DNA from: Prorocentrum cordatum
Taxonomy: Eukaryota; Sar; Dinophyceae; Prorocentrales; Prorocentraceae
Length of the DNA: 42,504 nucleotides
Assembly (NCBI GenBank): GCA_963575745.1
Contig: CAUYUJ010016707.1
Location: 223,280 to 265,783, forward strand
Reading direction: 5' to 3'
This document shows, piece after piece, positions 30,301 through 40,849 of the stretch. The notes below the pieces were generated by a model. It saw only the letters and a list, made by a program, of their open reading frames with translations. It was not told the DNA's origin and searched no databases. The translations under genes and the position numbers were made by a program. Each line of letters opens with the position of its first letter. The first letter of the stretch is position 1.

Positions 30301-30510
30301 ATAACGGCTCCCGCCGGATACTTTCTCACAATGTATGGAGACATGCGGTTTTCGTTTAGGATCCTTAACATGTTATTCTGGAATCGCGCTCTCGCCTGAG
30401 ACGTCCTCACGCTTTATTGCGAATCGTTGTGTCCGCGCTCTGAAATCGCGCTCTCGCTCGGGACATCTCGCAATTTTCTCAGGAACCGCGCTCTCGCCTG
30501 AGATTTCCCT
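30301..30510. repeat. CTCTCGCCTGAGA repeats
   Basis: CGCGCTCTCGCCTGAGAC, CGCGCTCTCGCTCGGGAC and CGCGCTCTCGCCTGAGAT at about 30387, 30449 and 30487. They resemble GGCTCCCGCCTGAGATTT in the array at 19975-20625. Confidence 0.7.
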
Positions 30511-31009
30511 GCCGTCTCCCCTTGCTCACTGCTGATCCCTCTTGCTAATTCCTTTCGTCCTCCATAATAATCTCCCTCCCTCCCCTCCGTCTTGCCTGTT
30601 CTCTTCCTCCTCGCCTCCCCCCTTCTCCATACTTCTCTTCTTCCTGTTTTACGCGCTGCGCCAATAATGCGTGCCAGGGACAAAAGGGGGTAGGAGAGGC
30701 GGGTGCGATCAGAGACGAAGAGGGCGGGTATCGAGGGTTTGGGAGATGCTGCTGCATGGCACGCGAGCATCAGGCAGCAGACAGTCAAAACAGGTGTTGC
30801 TGGGGACTCCCAGGCCCCCACTCCGACTGGAGACGCCTCCCTGCTTCAGCAGCCGAGCGCCCCGCTGTTGCGGGGGACTCCCAGGCCCCGATCTGGCTTG
30901 AGGCGCCCTCCTGCTCTCCGATCGCTCTCGCGCCCGCCCTCTCCTCCCGGCTGCCTTCCGAGGGCCCGCGTTTGGACCTGGATTCTGCGGGCGCAGATCC
31001 CATCTCCTT
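30511..31009. other. Intron 7 stretch
   Basis: GGGGACTCCCAGGCCC occurs at 30803 and 30883 within a duplicated segment of about 75-80 bases. No gene recognised. Confidence 0.5.
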
Positions 31010-31094
31010 CATCCTCCTCCCACCCTTTCCTCGTCCTCCTCCTCCTCCTCCTCCTCCTCCTCCTCCTCCTCCTCCTCCTCCTCCTCCTCCTCCA
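31010..31094. repeat. TCC tract
   Basis: (CCT)n of about 75 bases; followed by GC-rich sequence without a family-like peptide. Confidence 0.93.
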
Positions 31095-31729
31095 CGGCGC
31101 CTGGCAGCGCGAGGGCGGCCGGGTGCGGCGCGGGCGCGGAGGCGTGGGGCGTTCTTCCCCGGGTTGCGAGCCGCGGCGGCGGCCCGCAAAGCGGGGAGAG
31201 TTCCCGGAGTCGCGAGGGGTCGGCCAAGGTTCGGGCCGAACGAAGGTGGGGGATGGGGCAAAAGGGGGGGGGACGGGGCCAAGGGGGGGGGGGATGCGAA
31301 GTCTGCCGCATGCAGCTGGTTTCGGCCCCGCCGCCGGACCCACTCCTCGACACGCGGGCGCCTCCCAGCGCCGGGAGTCGCCGGGAAAATCAGCTGCGTG
31401 AGCTGATTCTCAAACCCCCCCTCTGTTATCCCCCCCTTCGCCCGGCCCGACAAGGTGCAGGCTCCAGTGCTCCCGGGAGGGAACTCAATTCCCCGATTCA
31501 CGCATGAAGTGGGTGAACAAACCAGGTCCGCTCCAGATGTCTTTTCCAGCGGCAGGGAATGGTGTGTTCAGTACGCCCCCCCGTGCGTCTTGTTCGCTTT
31601 TCTGTGCGGTCATCTTGCAGTCACCAGAGGCCCGAGGTGTCTTCGGTGTCTCTTGGGCTTGGTGGCCACACTCAGATAGACTGCTGAAGCGTGAGGGAAG
31701 GAGGGGGGGGGGTGAGAATCGGCACGAAC
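31095..31729. other. Intron 7 stretch, nothing recognised
   Basis: GC-rich with G runs near 31262-31295. No gene recognised. Confidence 0.4.
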
Positions 31730-31916
31730 GAAATGGGTTCGGAAAGAATGAGTACAATGCCCAAAGTTTTTGTTCATTTTGAACTGGACTCGCGGTCGGT
31801 CTCGCCGCGGCCTGTGCCCATTTGAAACAGAAGGCCGCCTGCCCAACAGCGGCCGCTGTTGGTTTGGGACAACATTTGCTGTTGGGCATTGTACCCATTC
31901 TTTCCGTACCCATTTC
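31730..31916. mobile_element. Foldback element with 35-bp arms
   Basis: The left arm at 31730-31764 starts GAAATGGGTTCGGAAAGAAT. It is complementary to 31882-31916 at 33 of 35 bases. A perfect 20-base palindrome, CCAACAGCGGCCGCTGTTGG, lies at 31843-31862. Unrelated to the other foldback family. Confidence 0.85.
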
Positions 31917-32127
31917 GGGCGTCCAAAGAGGAGGGGGGAAATGAGGCGGAGAGAGGCGGTGGGGAAGGAGGGGTGAGGAGTTCCCACCCCTCGTGCCTCC
32001 CAGTGTGCCCTCCTCTGCGGGCCCAAACGGCTTGTGGTTGGCCCGCTGCTGAAAGTTACAGGAATTTTGGAGATTGGCGCAACCGGATGGGGCAGGGTGG
32101 AAAGGGTCGGGATCCTTGACACGGGGG
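31917..32127. other. Intron 7 stretch, nothing recognised
   Basis: Mixed sequence between the foldback element and the TGCAGGATC array. Confidence 0.4.
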
Positions 32128-32325
32128 TCAATGCAAGCGGGGGTCAGCCAGAGCGCCCGTTCTTGCAGGATCCTGCAGGGGCAGGGTCGCATTGACCCGG
32201 GTTTGGGTGCAGGATCCTGCAGGATTTTGCAGGATCTTTCGCATTGACCCGGGTTTGGGTGCAGGATCTTGCAGGATTTTGCAAGGCCTGACTGACCCGG
32301 GTCTGGGTTGACCCGGATCCGAAAA
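32128..32325. repeat. TGCAGGATC repeat, copy 2
   Basis: GCATTGACCCGGGTTTGGGT and GCAGGATCCTGCAGGATTTT repeat at about 51-base steps. Related to 14578-14752. Confidence 0.88.
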
Positions 32326-32639
32326 TCCCCGAAAGGGGCAGAAGGAGTGAGAATGGAGGACAGGGAGGGGGGAGGCAACAGGGAAGAGGAGGGGGGAATG
32401 CAGGGTCGACGTCGATCCGATCGATCCGATTCGACGTCGCTTCTGGCTGGCCCTCGTTTTCGTCGTTCGGGGGAGGTGTGCGTTGTATTTGTTCAGATCT
32501 CCTTGCCAACATCCCCCGTCACAAGGGGCGTCCAAGAATCCAAGACGGGGGGAAGAATCGTGGCCCCCTCGTCTTCTTTCCATGCTTCCCCGTGCCCACC
32601 CCCTCGAGCGCGCACGTGCCGCGGGCCACGATGCGCTGA
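32326..32639. other. Intron 7 stretch, nothing recognised
   Basis: Mixed sequence with a short GATCCGATCGATCC patch at 32415-32430. Confidence 0.4.
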
Positions 32640-32943
32640 CCAGAGCGCTGTTCCCGAGTTCGGGGGGCCTCTCGGTGTAAACCGTGAGGAGGCATCGAGC
32701 CAAAGCCCTTGTCATTGTGGCTGGGCCTCCACCAACTCGACTGAATTACGAGGAAGTCTCCAGCAAGAGCGCTGTTTCTGGATTCCGGGCCCCTCTGCCC
32801 AGCACATCTCGGAGTAGATCGTGAGGGGGCATCGAGCGGGAGCCCTTGTCGTCGCAGTTGGACCTCCACCAAAGTGACTGAATTGCGAAGACTTCTCGAG
32901 CGAGACCGCCGTTCCTGAGTTCGGGGGACTCTGCCCAGGGCCT
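32640..32943. repeat. ~130-bp tandem unit, 2.3 copies
   Basis: AGAGCGCTGTT, GTGAGGRGGCATCGAGC, GCCCTTGTCRT and CCTCCACCAA, then CGACTGAATT, recur in order twice. A third start is cut by the TCC tract. Confidence 0.85.
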
Positions 32944-33095
32944 CTCCGTCCTCCTCCTTCTCCTCCTCCTCCTCCGCCTCCGCCTCCGCCTCCTCCTCCG
33001 CCTCCGCCTCCTCCTCCCCCTCCTCCTCCTCCTCCTTCTCCTACCCCTCCTCCTCCTTCTCCTACCCCGTGCTCCTCCTACCCACTCCTCCTCTC
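32944..33095. repeat. TCC tract
   Basis: (CTCCTC)n with CGCCTC variants. Confidence 0.92.
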
Positions 33096-34086
33096 GAGGT
33101 TTTCGGACGTTCTCGTCTGGCGGTTTCCCAGCCTCGGGGTGCGTTCCAGCAGCTGTGCCTCGTCGACGGCCGGCTCAGGCTTTCCGCGGGTGTGCGGATC
33201 GTCCCCAACGGCGCAGGAGGCGCGAGTTATGGCCCGAAAACCACCAGGCGTCGAAGAGTGTAATGACCGGTGTGTGTGTGTGTGGATTTCATGGCCCCCC
33301 TCTCTCTCAACAAGTCCCCTGACCCCCCAGATTTGCGACCCCACCCCCTTCTGGACGCTACCTTCTTGGGCGCCCACGGGATGACAAGAGAGGTGGCCGC
33401 CTCGACTCGAGTTTTCCGAGGCGCCGGCCGGTGGCGTCCGCGAGAATTTCAGGAGGGGAAAAAACACACAGACACGATTAATCGTCCACTCCCAGGAAAA
33501 TATGGGAAGTGGGGGGAAGACAAAACCTCAAAAAATATGAGAACATATTGGGAATCCTTGTATTAGTGTGTATTTATTTGCGTGTCCCAGAGTCCCCTCA
33601 GAATTACGCTGCCGAAGGGCCCCACGTGCTCAGCAGACTTCTCGTGTCTGGTGTCTTACGCTGCCCGACTCGGGCATGCCCAGGCCAGCCCAGCGACGCC
33701 GTCGGGAATACGAGACGAGGAGCCACCGCACATGCCCATGATGGGAGCGTGGAGCGCATGGTTACCCCACTCGGTGCGCACCCCCTCTCTGGTGGCGAGG
33801 AAGTGCCACTCCAGCCACGCCCTGGACAGTGGGACGCATAGAGACCGCATCCCGTGTGCACCCCCTCTGGTGGCGAGGAAGTGCCACCCATGCCACGGCA
33901 GCGTGAAATGGATGCAGACCGCACCTCTGCACCCCTTACCACGCACCTGCGCACTCCTCTGGTGTATGTATACGTGTATGTGTGTGGTGTATCTATGTGC
34001 ACGTGCATCGGTATGCGTACGGTATATCGGTGTATGCACCAGGACCCCATTCAGCATGTGGGTGGGATCTAAAAATGGTCTCTCAG
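33096..34086. other. Intron 7 end
   Basis: 33097-33240 is the second copy of the AGGTTTTCGGACGTTC repeat seen at 9087. 33775-33930 holds a 77-base tandem duplication containing GGTGGCGAGGAAGTGCCAC. 33955-34050 is rich in GTATGT words. No extra exon was recognised. Confidence 0.6.
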
Positions 34087-34142
34087 CGTATTTGCTTGAC
34101 AAGTTCCACGAAATCTTCACCGTCTTCAACGACCTCTTACAG
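34087..34142 (+). CDS. MO25: MO25-like gene, exon 8
   Basis: After two bases completing an alanine codon, the exon reads YLLDKFHEIFTVFNDLLQ. This reproduces the MO25 pattern A-E-F-L-x-x-[HN]-Y-D-x-F-F-x-x-Y-E-K-L-L, with every aromatic or aliphatic position in register. The acceptor CTCTCAG|CG is good. The donor is read as CAG|GACACC, a GA site, because it places DLLQ directly before AEDY of exon 9, matching K-L-L-H-S-E-N-Y exactly. A GT donor is not available at the right place. About 14 of 18 codons end in G or C, fewer than in exons 3-5. Translation continues open for about 60 bases after the donor. Confidence 0.78.
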
Positions 34143-34497
34143 GACACCCCGCTGCGCCGCTCGCTTCAAGAGGGGCGTGGCCTTACAGGAGGATGCCGAT
34201 GAGGGCAAAATGTTTACAGGTGATTACCGAGGATGCCGATGCTTACAGAAGGATCGACCCATGCATCCGACGTCGTGTTTTTTTTCACGGCGCGGCTTGC
34301 CATACGTTTGGACCCCCTCCCCTAGGACCAGCCTCTTCATCCCGACTCGCTGTGCTCACAGCCCCGTGAAGGCCCCCCCGGGGGGCCGAAAGTTGCCCGA
34401 CATCTTCCGTTGTGCCTTTTTGAGGGCGTGGGGAGGTCAGGGCAGGAGGGGGGATAATTCTGCCAGTTCGCCGGGCGTCAAGGCACTTGGTCAAGCA
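34143..34497. other. Intron 8 start
   Basis: GAGGATGCCGATG and nearby TTACAG occur twice at 34190-34245. Nothing else recognised. Confidence 0.4.
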
Positions 34498-34692
34498 TCA
34501 GGCGATCGCACACATGGGATCAATGGGGGCGTGTATTAACGACGGGTCCCTTTTTCCACAGGAAATCGCGGATTTCTGCTTCCGAACGAGGCTGCACCGG
34601 CCGCATTTGGGGGAGGCCACCTCCCCCGATCCATGGATTTGGCGACCGCGCGCCAAAGCCATGGGTCGCTAACCCATGTTTGCGCGCCCCCG
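34498..34692. mobile_element. Hairpin-bearing dispersed repeat, copy 2
   Basis: About 80 per cent like 29668-29845 by eye. The closing hairpin has two mismatches (CGATCCATGGATTTGGCG against CGCCAAAGCCATGGGTCG). The outer ends CGCACACATGGG and CCCATGTTTGCG are inverted. Begins 356 bases after exon 8. Confidence 0.8.
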
Positions 34693-35177
34693 AAAGTAGT
34701 GTAATGGTTGCCGACCGTGTGTTTTCGTCTCCGCCTCGCTGGACAGCGGCCCAGTTCTGGCATGTTTTGCCGCTGCAAGCTCCTACGTCATCCACGAGAC
34801 CATAGGGCGACAGGATGCCCAGACATGCAGCGCCTCGAATAAGACCTAGGCGATTGGTCTGTCAACACTTTGGGCCTCTGGAGGCTGGCTTCGAACTCTG
34901 GAACCGTCAAACATCAGTTCGGGATGAAACTACTTGATGCTTCGCGTATTACCACCAGCCCAGCCAGACACCATCGCTAGGCGAGTTGCTTAGATCAGGT
35001 TCGCGTGGAATCACGTAGTGCATCAACCATCCATGAAGCATCTGTGGGACACCGAATCCTACCCACTATGGCGAGCCAGTCCAGCATCGCGTCCGTTCCT
35101 TCCGGAACCGATGCCCAGGCATTCCCAAGTTGCATTTAGCAAATTTGGTAAGAGTGGGGGGATAATAAGGAGGCATG
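34693..35177. other. Intron 8 stretch
   Basis: AGGCGAGTTGCTTAGATCAG, with ACGTAGTG after it, near 35000 resembles AGGCGAGCTGCCTTGATCAG and ACGCAGTG near 40605. No gene recognised. Confidence 0.45.
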
Positions 35178-35397
35178 AGGAAGAGGAGGAGGAGGAGGAG
35201 GAGGAGGAGGAGGAGGAGGAGGAGGAGGAGGAGGAGGAGGAGGAGAGACAGCAAATAGCAGGCGGAGGGAGTGGAGGAAGTGGTAGCAGGAAGGAAGGGG
35301 AGGAGGAAGACAAGAAGGAGGAGGAGGCGGAGGAGGAGAAGGAGGAGGAGGAGGAGGAGGAGGAGGAAGGGGAGGAGGAGGAGTGGGAGGAGGAGGC
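35178..35397. repeat. GGA tract
   Basis: (GGA)n with a short AGACAGCAAATAGCA interruption at 35245. Confidence 0.94.
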
Positions 35398-35764
35398 TCT
35401 TACATGTGTTGCTGTGAAGTATATTGGAGGACGCTTGAGACATTTAGGCCCTCTTGGGGCCTCTCTGGGCCCTCTTGGGGCTCCTCTGGGAGGACTTGCG
35501 GCTCTCGTGGTCTTTTTCTGGGGGGTCGTGTCGCCGTGTTGGGGCGAGATTCCAAGCTGCCAGAAGCGACAAGTTCGTAGGCCCCAGCGCCGAATTGTGT
35601 TTTGGGGCAGAACTGATATCACTGCTGACGTAGATTCTCACCTCCCCCTCCTCCCCCGATACCCTCCGATAGCTTCTCCTGTGAGCCGTGATGCCGGCCA
35701 TGCTTTCGCCCTTGTTGTTGTTCTTGTTGTTGCTCCTGCTGCTACTCCTCGTCCGCGTGGAGGT
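35398..35764. other. Intron 8 stretch with short CTTGG block
   Basis: 35443-35515 shows CCCTCTTGGGG and CCTCTCTGGG steps of the CTTGG family. The rest was not recognised. Confidence 0.5.
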
Positions 35765-37830
35765 CCTGCGCAGCAGGCAGACCAGGCAAAGCCAGCCAAA
35801 CTAGTTGGACCAGCCAAATCACCACACTAGACAGACCAAGTGCAGTAGCTAATCGAATCAACCAACCAAGACCAACCAGCCGGTCCAGACCAAGCAACGG
35901 ATTAATTTTTCGACCGACCAAATTAGACCAGACCACACCTACCCAAGCGAACCCAACACACCCAGACAACCGAGCTAGCCAGACAAGAGGAAGAAACTGC
36001 GCGACCACACAGATGAGACCAACAAGCCGAGATCGGACCCGACAGGACCAGACCATTGGACCAACCAGACTCAGTGGAGCAACCACGCCAGACCAAGCAG
36101 ACCATTCAACCAGACCAACCAGATATGGGAACAGCCATCACAAACCAGCATGCCAAGCGGATCGGCCAGACGAACTAGACCAACAAAGCACACTGAGCCG
36201 GACCAACCGAACCAGTCGGACGCACCAGACCAGACCAACCAGAAACCATCTGAACTATTCGACCAAGCAGAACAGATTAGAGCCGACCATACCCGATCAG
36301 ACCAGACCAACCAAGACTGGCCAGACGAATTGGGCCAACCAGCCGCCGAATAAAGCGAGAAAGAAAGGGGTGGGAACTGATGGTCCGATGATCCTCGGAA
36401 CGTGTGTTCGCCCAATGTGTGTGTGTGTGCACCATGGTCGGCCTGTGCCGGCCATCATGACACCGCCTGCGTCGTATTGAAGGCCGCCAGTGGACGAGCA
36501 GATTTCGGTGCTGACACACGTTCTGAAGATCACCGAACGGAGCGACAAACAAGAGATAATGCAAAGACACTTCACGCTGTGCGCTGCGTGCTGCGCTGCG
36601 TGTTCGAGCAGACCAACCAGACCAAACAGACCATAAAGCAATCTACCGCACCAGAGTCGGGAGATCAAACAGACCAATCTCACCAACCAGACCCAACTTA
36701 CATTGCAGAAGCCTGCAATGCAAAAAACATCGCAACGAAGACACGTGGACCGAGCAGACCCTCCAGACTAGCGGTTCAAACCAGCCAAGTAGAGAAATTA
36801 GATCAACCAGACCAGATAGCCAGACGAATCAGCCAGACCTGACCTAGCAGACCAACTGGACCAGCGAGCCATCTAGATTAGTAACGCAGATCAGACACAT
36901 CAGACAGAGAAAGTATCCGCCCATTAAGCCGGACTGTGCAGATCAAGCAAGAATAGCCGCACCAGCCAGGCTAAAGTTGCTTTGCAAAGGAAAAAGTTGC
37001 GGTGCATAAATACTTGTTGTGCAATAAAGCGTATCAGGCAGAACAGCAAGACGAGCAAGTCAAACCGGCCGAGGTAGGAAATATTGATCAACAATCAAGA
37101 GATGATACAATTGTACGCTGTGCGCTGCGCTGCGCGATAGAGCAGTTTATCCACACAAATCGGACGAACTAGGAACCTCGACAGCTAGACCAGCCAAGCC
37201 CAGACCATCATAAGCAGATCAATCAGACCAACCACATCAACCACACTACGACTGCATTCCAAACACCAACTTCACTGCAATAACAGAATGCGACGGAAAA
37301 CTTGGACCGGGCAGACCATCCAGAGTAGCAAGTCAAATCAGCCAGGTAGACCAACCCGACCAGCCAGCCAGGCAAGTTAGCGAGGCCAGACCGACCATAA
37401 CCAACCAGACGAGCCAGCCATCGAGACTAGCCAAGCCCAGGCGATACTAAGCAGATCAACTAGACAACTCACATCAGCCAAGGTTGAGTGCATTGCAACA
37501 CATGCTATGCAACAAACCAGACCAACCAACAGGACCAGCCAGACCAAAAGCGAAGTTGACCAACCAGACCAGCCAAACTAGACAGCCATCAGCCATCCAG
37601 ACCAGCGAAGTTCAAACCCAACTAAGCAGACCAACGAGATGAACCAGATCAAGACTGCAATGCATACAAGCGGCGCTAGAAAAACACATGAGATGAATTT
37701 CATTTGAATCAGGCAGGCCAGCAAGACCAGCAAGTCAAGCCTGATCAGGCAGCCGTCCAGGCCACCCGAGTGCAGACCAGGCCGTGGAGATCTTCGCTAA
37801 TCAGACCAGAACTGCACTGCAAAACTATGC
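35765..37830. repeat. GACCAACCA-rich degenerate array
   Basis: GACCAACCAGACC, ACCAGCCAGACC and CCAAGCAGACC recur irregularly every 10-12 bases for about 2 kb. A non-repeat insert lies at 36360-36600, and CGCTGTGCGCTGCG occurs at 36575 and 37115. Minus-strand frames read as false tryptophan/leucine-rich peptides. Confidence 0.9.
36375..36535. mobile_element. Foldback insert inside the GACCA array
   Basis: GATCCTCGGAACGTGTGTTC at the left is complementary, with several mismatches, to CACACGTTCTGAAGATCACC at the right (about 23 of 29). It interrupts the array. Confidence 0.55.
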
Positions 37831-37865
37831 CAGGCAAGCTCAACTGCAATGCTGAACGACTGTTA

Positions 37866-39010
37866 TGGTGTGGTCGTCGTGTCTGGCGCTTCGCACTTCC
37901 CTTGGTCCCTTTGGTCTCCTCAAACCACATTCGGCTCGCACGAGAAATCATAAGCATATGTTCAAGCTCTCGCAGCGAAACAGCATCACCCCGAAGCAGA
38001 CTACCTGCAATGCAAATCATTGTAGTGCACAATACAATTCCTATGCAACACAAGCTGTTTTGCTGTGGTCGTCGTGGTTGGCGCTGCGCGTTTCGCACCT
38101 CCCTGGGCCGCCTCCTACCACATTCGGCTTGCACGCGGAATCGCAAGCTCAAGCAGACCGTCATGGCATTGCAAACAACAGCTGCAATGGAGCACCCTAT
38201 ACAGTGCAAGCCAATTGTCGTCGTCGTGGTTGGCGCTGCGGGTTCGTACCCCTCTGGACGTCCTCAAACCACATTCGGCTCGCCCGCGGAATAAGAATAA
38301 CAAGCTCAAGCTCTAGTAGTGCAAACATAACTGGCAATGCACAAACAGTTGCCTCGCACTGTTCTTTTACCATCGCGGAGGGGCCCAGCGGCAGGCGAGG
38401 AAATGACCGACGACGACGAGGAGGAGGAGGCGGAGGGGAGGAGGAGGAAAAGGAGGAAAAGGCGGAAGAGGAGCCGGAGGAGGGGGAACGCCAGGAGGAG
38501 GAGAACCAGGAGGAGGAGAACCAGGAGGACAAGGGGGGGGTTGCGAGGGAAGGCAGGCGGCAGGGGCAGCAGCGGCCACGGCGGCAAGCACCCCGGCCGC
38601 CGCACACCTCATGGTACTGTTGTCGTCGTCGTGATTAGCGCTGCGCGCTTCGCGCCTCCGTGGGCCTCCTCAAACCACACTCGGCTCGCACGTTGAACCT
38701 CGGCCTCCTCCTCTTCCTTCTTCTCCTTCTCCTCCTCGTCCTCCTCCTCCTCCTCCTCCTCCTCCTCCAGGTGACTCTTGGTGCGGACCGAAAGGGGTAG
38801 CCTGGCAGCGAAACAGCGACACCCCGAAGCAGACCGCATTTGCAATGCAAGGCACTTGCAGTGCAGCGCATGCATTGCGTTGCCGTCGTCGTGGTAGGGC
38901 GCTGCGCGCTTCGCACCTCCTTGGACCTCCTGAAACCACATCCCACTCGCACGAAGGATCATACGCTCAAGCTCTAGCAGCGACACAGCGGCACTCCGAA
39001 GATCAAGCTC
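37866..39010. repeat. Five-copy GTCGTCGTGG unit
   Basis: GTCGTCGTGGTTGGCGCTGC, TTCGCACCTCC, CCTCAAACCACATTCGGCTC and AAGCTCAAGCTC recur near 37868, 38066, 38220, 38622 and 38886. Copy 4 is split by a TCC tract at 38700-38772, and a GGA tract lies at 38420-38535 between copies 3 and 4. Confidence 0.88.
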
Positions 39011-39689
39011 AAGGCTGAAGTTTTAAGCTTGCTCTTTCGAAGCGTCGCGTCCCGCCATGCGCTGCACGGCTCAGAGCTGCATTTGGGCACATGAGCCAAG
39101 CATGGAGAAGTTGGACATTCGGGCCCCCCCCATCGGAGCCCGATACGTGGGCTCGTAGAGCCCTCTTGGGGCCATGTTGAGGACTGGCAAGCCCACCAGA
39201 AGCGAAACGACAAGAAGGCACAAGCCATGGATTGCCCTCAGGATTTGGCAGGATGTTGTCCTCTCGGGGTGACTCCTTGGGAGGCTCCACTGCCACCTGC
39301 AGCCGTCTTGGGATTGTGTTTGGGCATCTTGGAGGTGTGCCTGAGCTATCTTGAAGCATCGTTGGTCATCTTGAGCAGTCGTGCAAGCAATCTTGGAGCA
39401 TATAGAGGTCTCTTGGAGCCATCCTGAGCAATCTTGGAGACTTCACACGGTCGCGGCCAGCCGCCTGTCCAGACCCAAGGGAGGGAGTGGGGGCAGGGGT
39501 AACCCCCTCCTCCGAACAAGGGAAGGACGGGAGCTGGAAGCGGGAGCACTCGAATTTGTAAGACCAGTTCCGCCGAGGGGGGGGGGGGGGGCGAGGGGGG
39601 AGTGACGTCGTCTTAGGGAAGGGTCGAGCGAGCTTGGGCGGGACATGCATCTAGACGGTCGCAGCGCAGGATATGCGAACGTGTGCGTG
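39011..39689. repeat. Decayed CTTGG-type block
   Basis: Scattered CCTCTTGGGGCC, GCATCTTGGAGG and ATCTTGGAGC words at 39155-39440, forward. After that, no recognised feature. Confidence 0.6.
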
Positions 39690-39899
39690 GTGTTTGTGTT
39701 GTGTAGTGTAGGGTTGTGTGGTTGTCCCGCGGTTGTGATGTAGGTTGTTGTTGCGCGTGTGTGTGTGTGTTGTGCCGGTGTGTAGTGTGCGTATGTGTGT
39801 GTGTGTGTGTGTGACGTGTGTGTTTGTGTGTGTTGCGTGGGTGTGTGCGTGTGTTCTTGCGGTCGGTGTTGTGTGTGTGTGTATGTGTGGTTTGTGTGC

Positions 39900-39930
<31 letters not shown>

Positions 39931-40135
39931 GTGTGTGTGTGTGTGTATGTGTGTATGTGTGTGTGTGGCGGTGTGCGTTTTGTGCGTGATGCGGTGTGCG
40001 TGTGTGCGTGTGTGTGGAGTGTGGAGTGTGTGGTGGGTAGCCGTCGTAGTGAGTGGTCTGGCCCTCACATCCTGTTGTGAGTGTGTGCGTGTGTGCGTGT
40101 GTGCGTGTGTTCGTGTGCGCGTGTGTGCGTGTGGG
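39690..40135. repeat. GT-rich microsatellite block
   Basis: GTGTGTGTG with GTGCGTGC and GTATGTGT variants over 450 bases. Confidence 0.95.
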
Positions 40136-40849
40136 TGGGGTGGGGTGCGGTGGGGCGGGAGGGGGAGAGACATCACCCACGAGGGAGGAGAGGGTGAGGA
40201 GGAGGGGGACGGATGGGAAGGAGGGGAACGAGGGGGAAGGAAGGGAGGCAGGGGCACGAGGAGGAAGATGGGAGATGGATGCTCCCCCCGCGGGCCTTCA
40301 ACCACCCCTTCTCTCCCTAGAGAAGTCTAGCACAGTGTCTCGACGTGGCCATCCGCAGGCACCGGCAAGCACAACCAAAAGAAGCATTGGCTGAGTTGGA
40401 CGACGCAAGCCAGGTTCGTACGAGGCAGGGAGCAAGGGGGATGAGGAGGATCGGGAGGAGCAGGAGGAGGGTCAATAATCACGAGGAGAAGGACCAGTGA
40501 CGACGAGCACGGCGAACGACGAGCAGGAGGAGGAGCAGCAGTATGGGTGGATTGGCCCAGACATCCAGTGTCGCACCCCCAACGGCCCATCCAGGACCGA
40601 TGCTCAGGCGAGCTGCCTTGATCAGGCATGTGGGGGAGCACGCAGTGGAAGAAAGGGCTGGGGAAGCCGTCGTCCCCTAAGAGGGGGAGGATGGAGGATG
40701 AACCAGAGGAGGAGGGGGAGGGGGGGGAGGAGGGAGGAGGCAGGAGGGAGAGGCAGAGGGAGGAGGAAAAGGAGGAGAAGGAGTAGCCTGTCGGAGCAGG
40801 AAGGGGGCGAGCAGAAAAGGCCAGAGGCTACTTCGATGCCTCTCAGAGT
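40136..40849. other. Intron 8 stretch with GGA tract
   Basis: 40685-40795 is GGA-rich. The segment near 40605 is related to 35000. No gene recognised. Confidence 0.5.

Noticed and set aside
31095-31160. GC-rich open stretch after the TCC tract, tested as the exon between 7 and 9
   Set aside because: No aromatic pattern of the F-L-x-x-x-Y-D-x-F-F segment; 34087-34142 fits exactly.
39443-40305. Histidine/threonine-rich minus-strand frames
   Set aside because: Produced by the GT-rich microsatellite.
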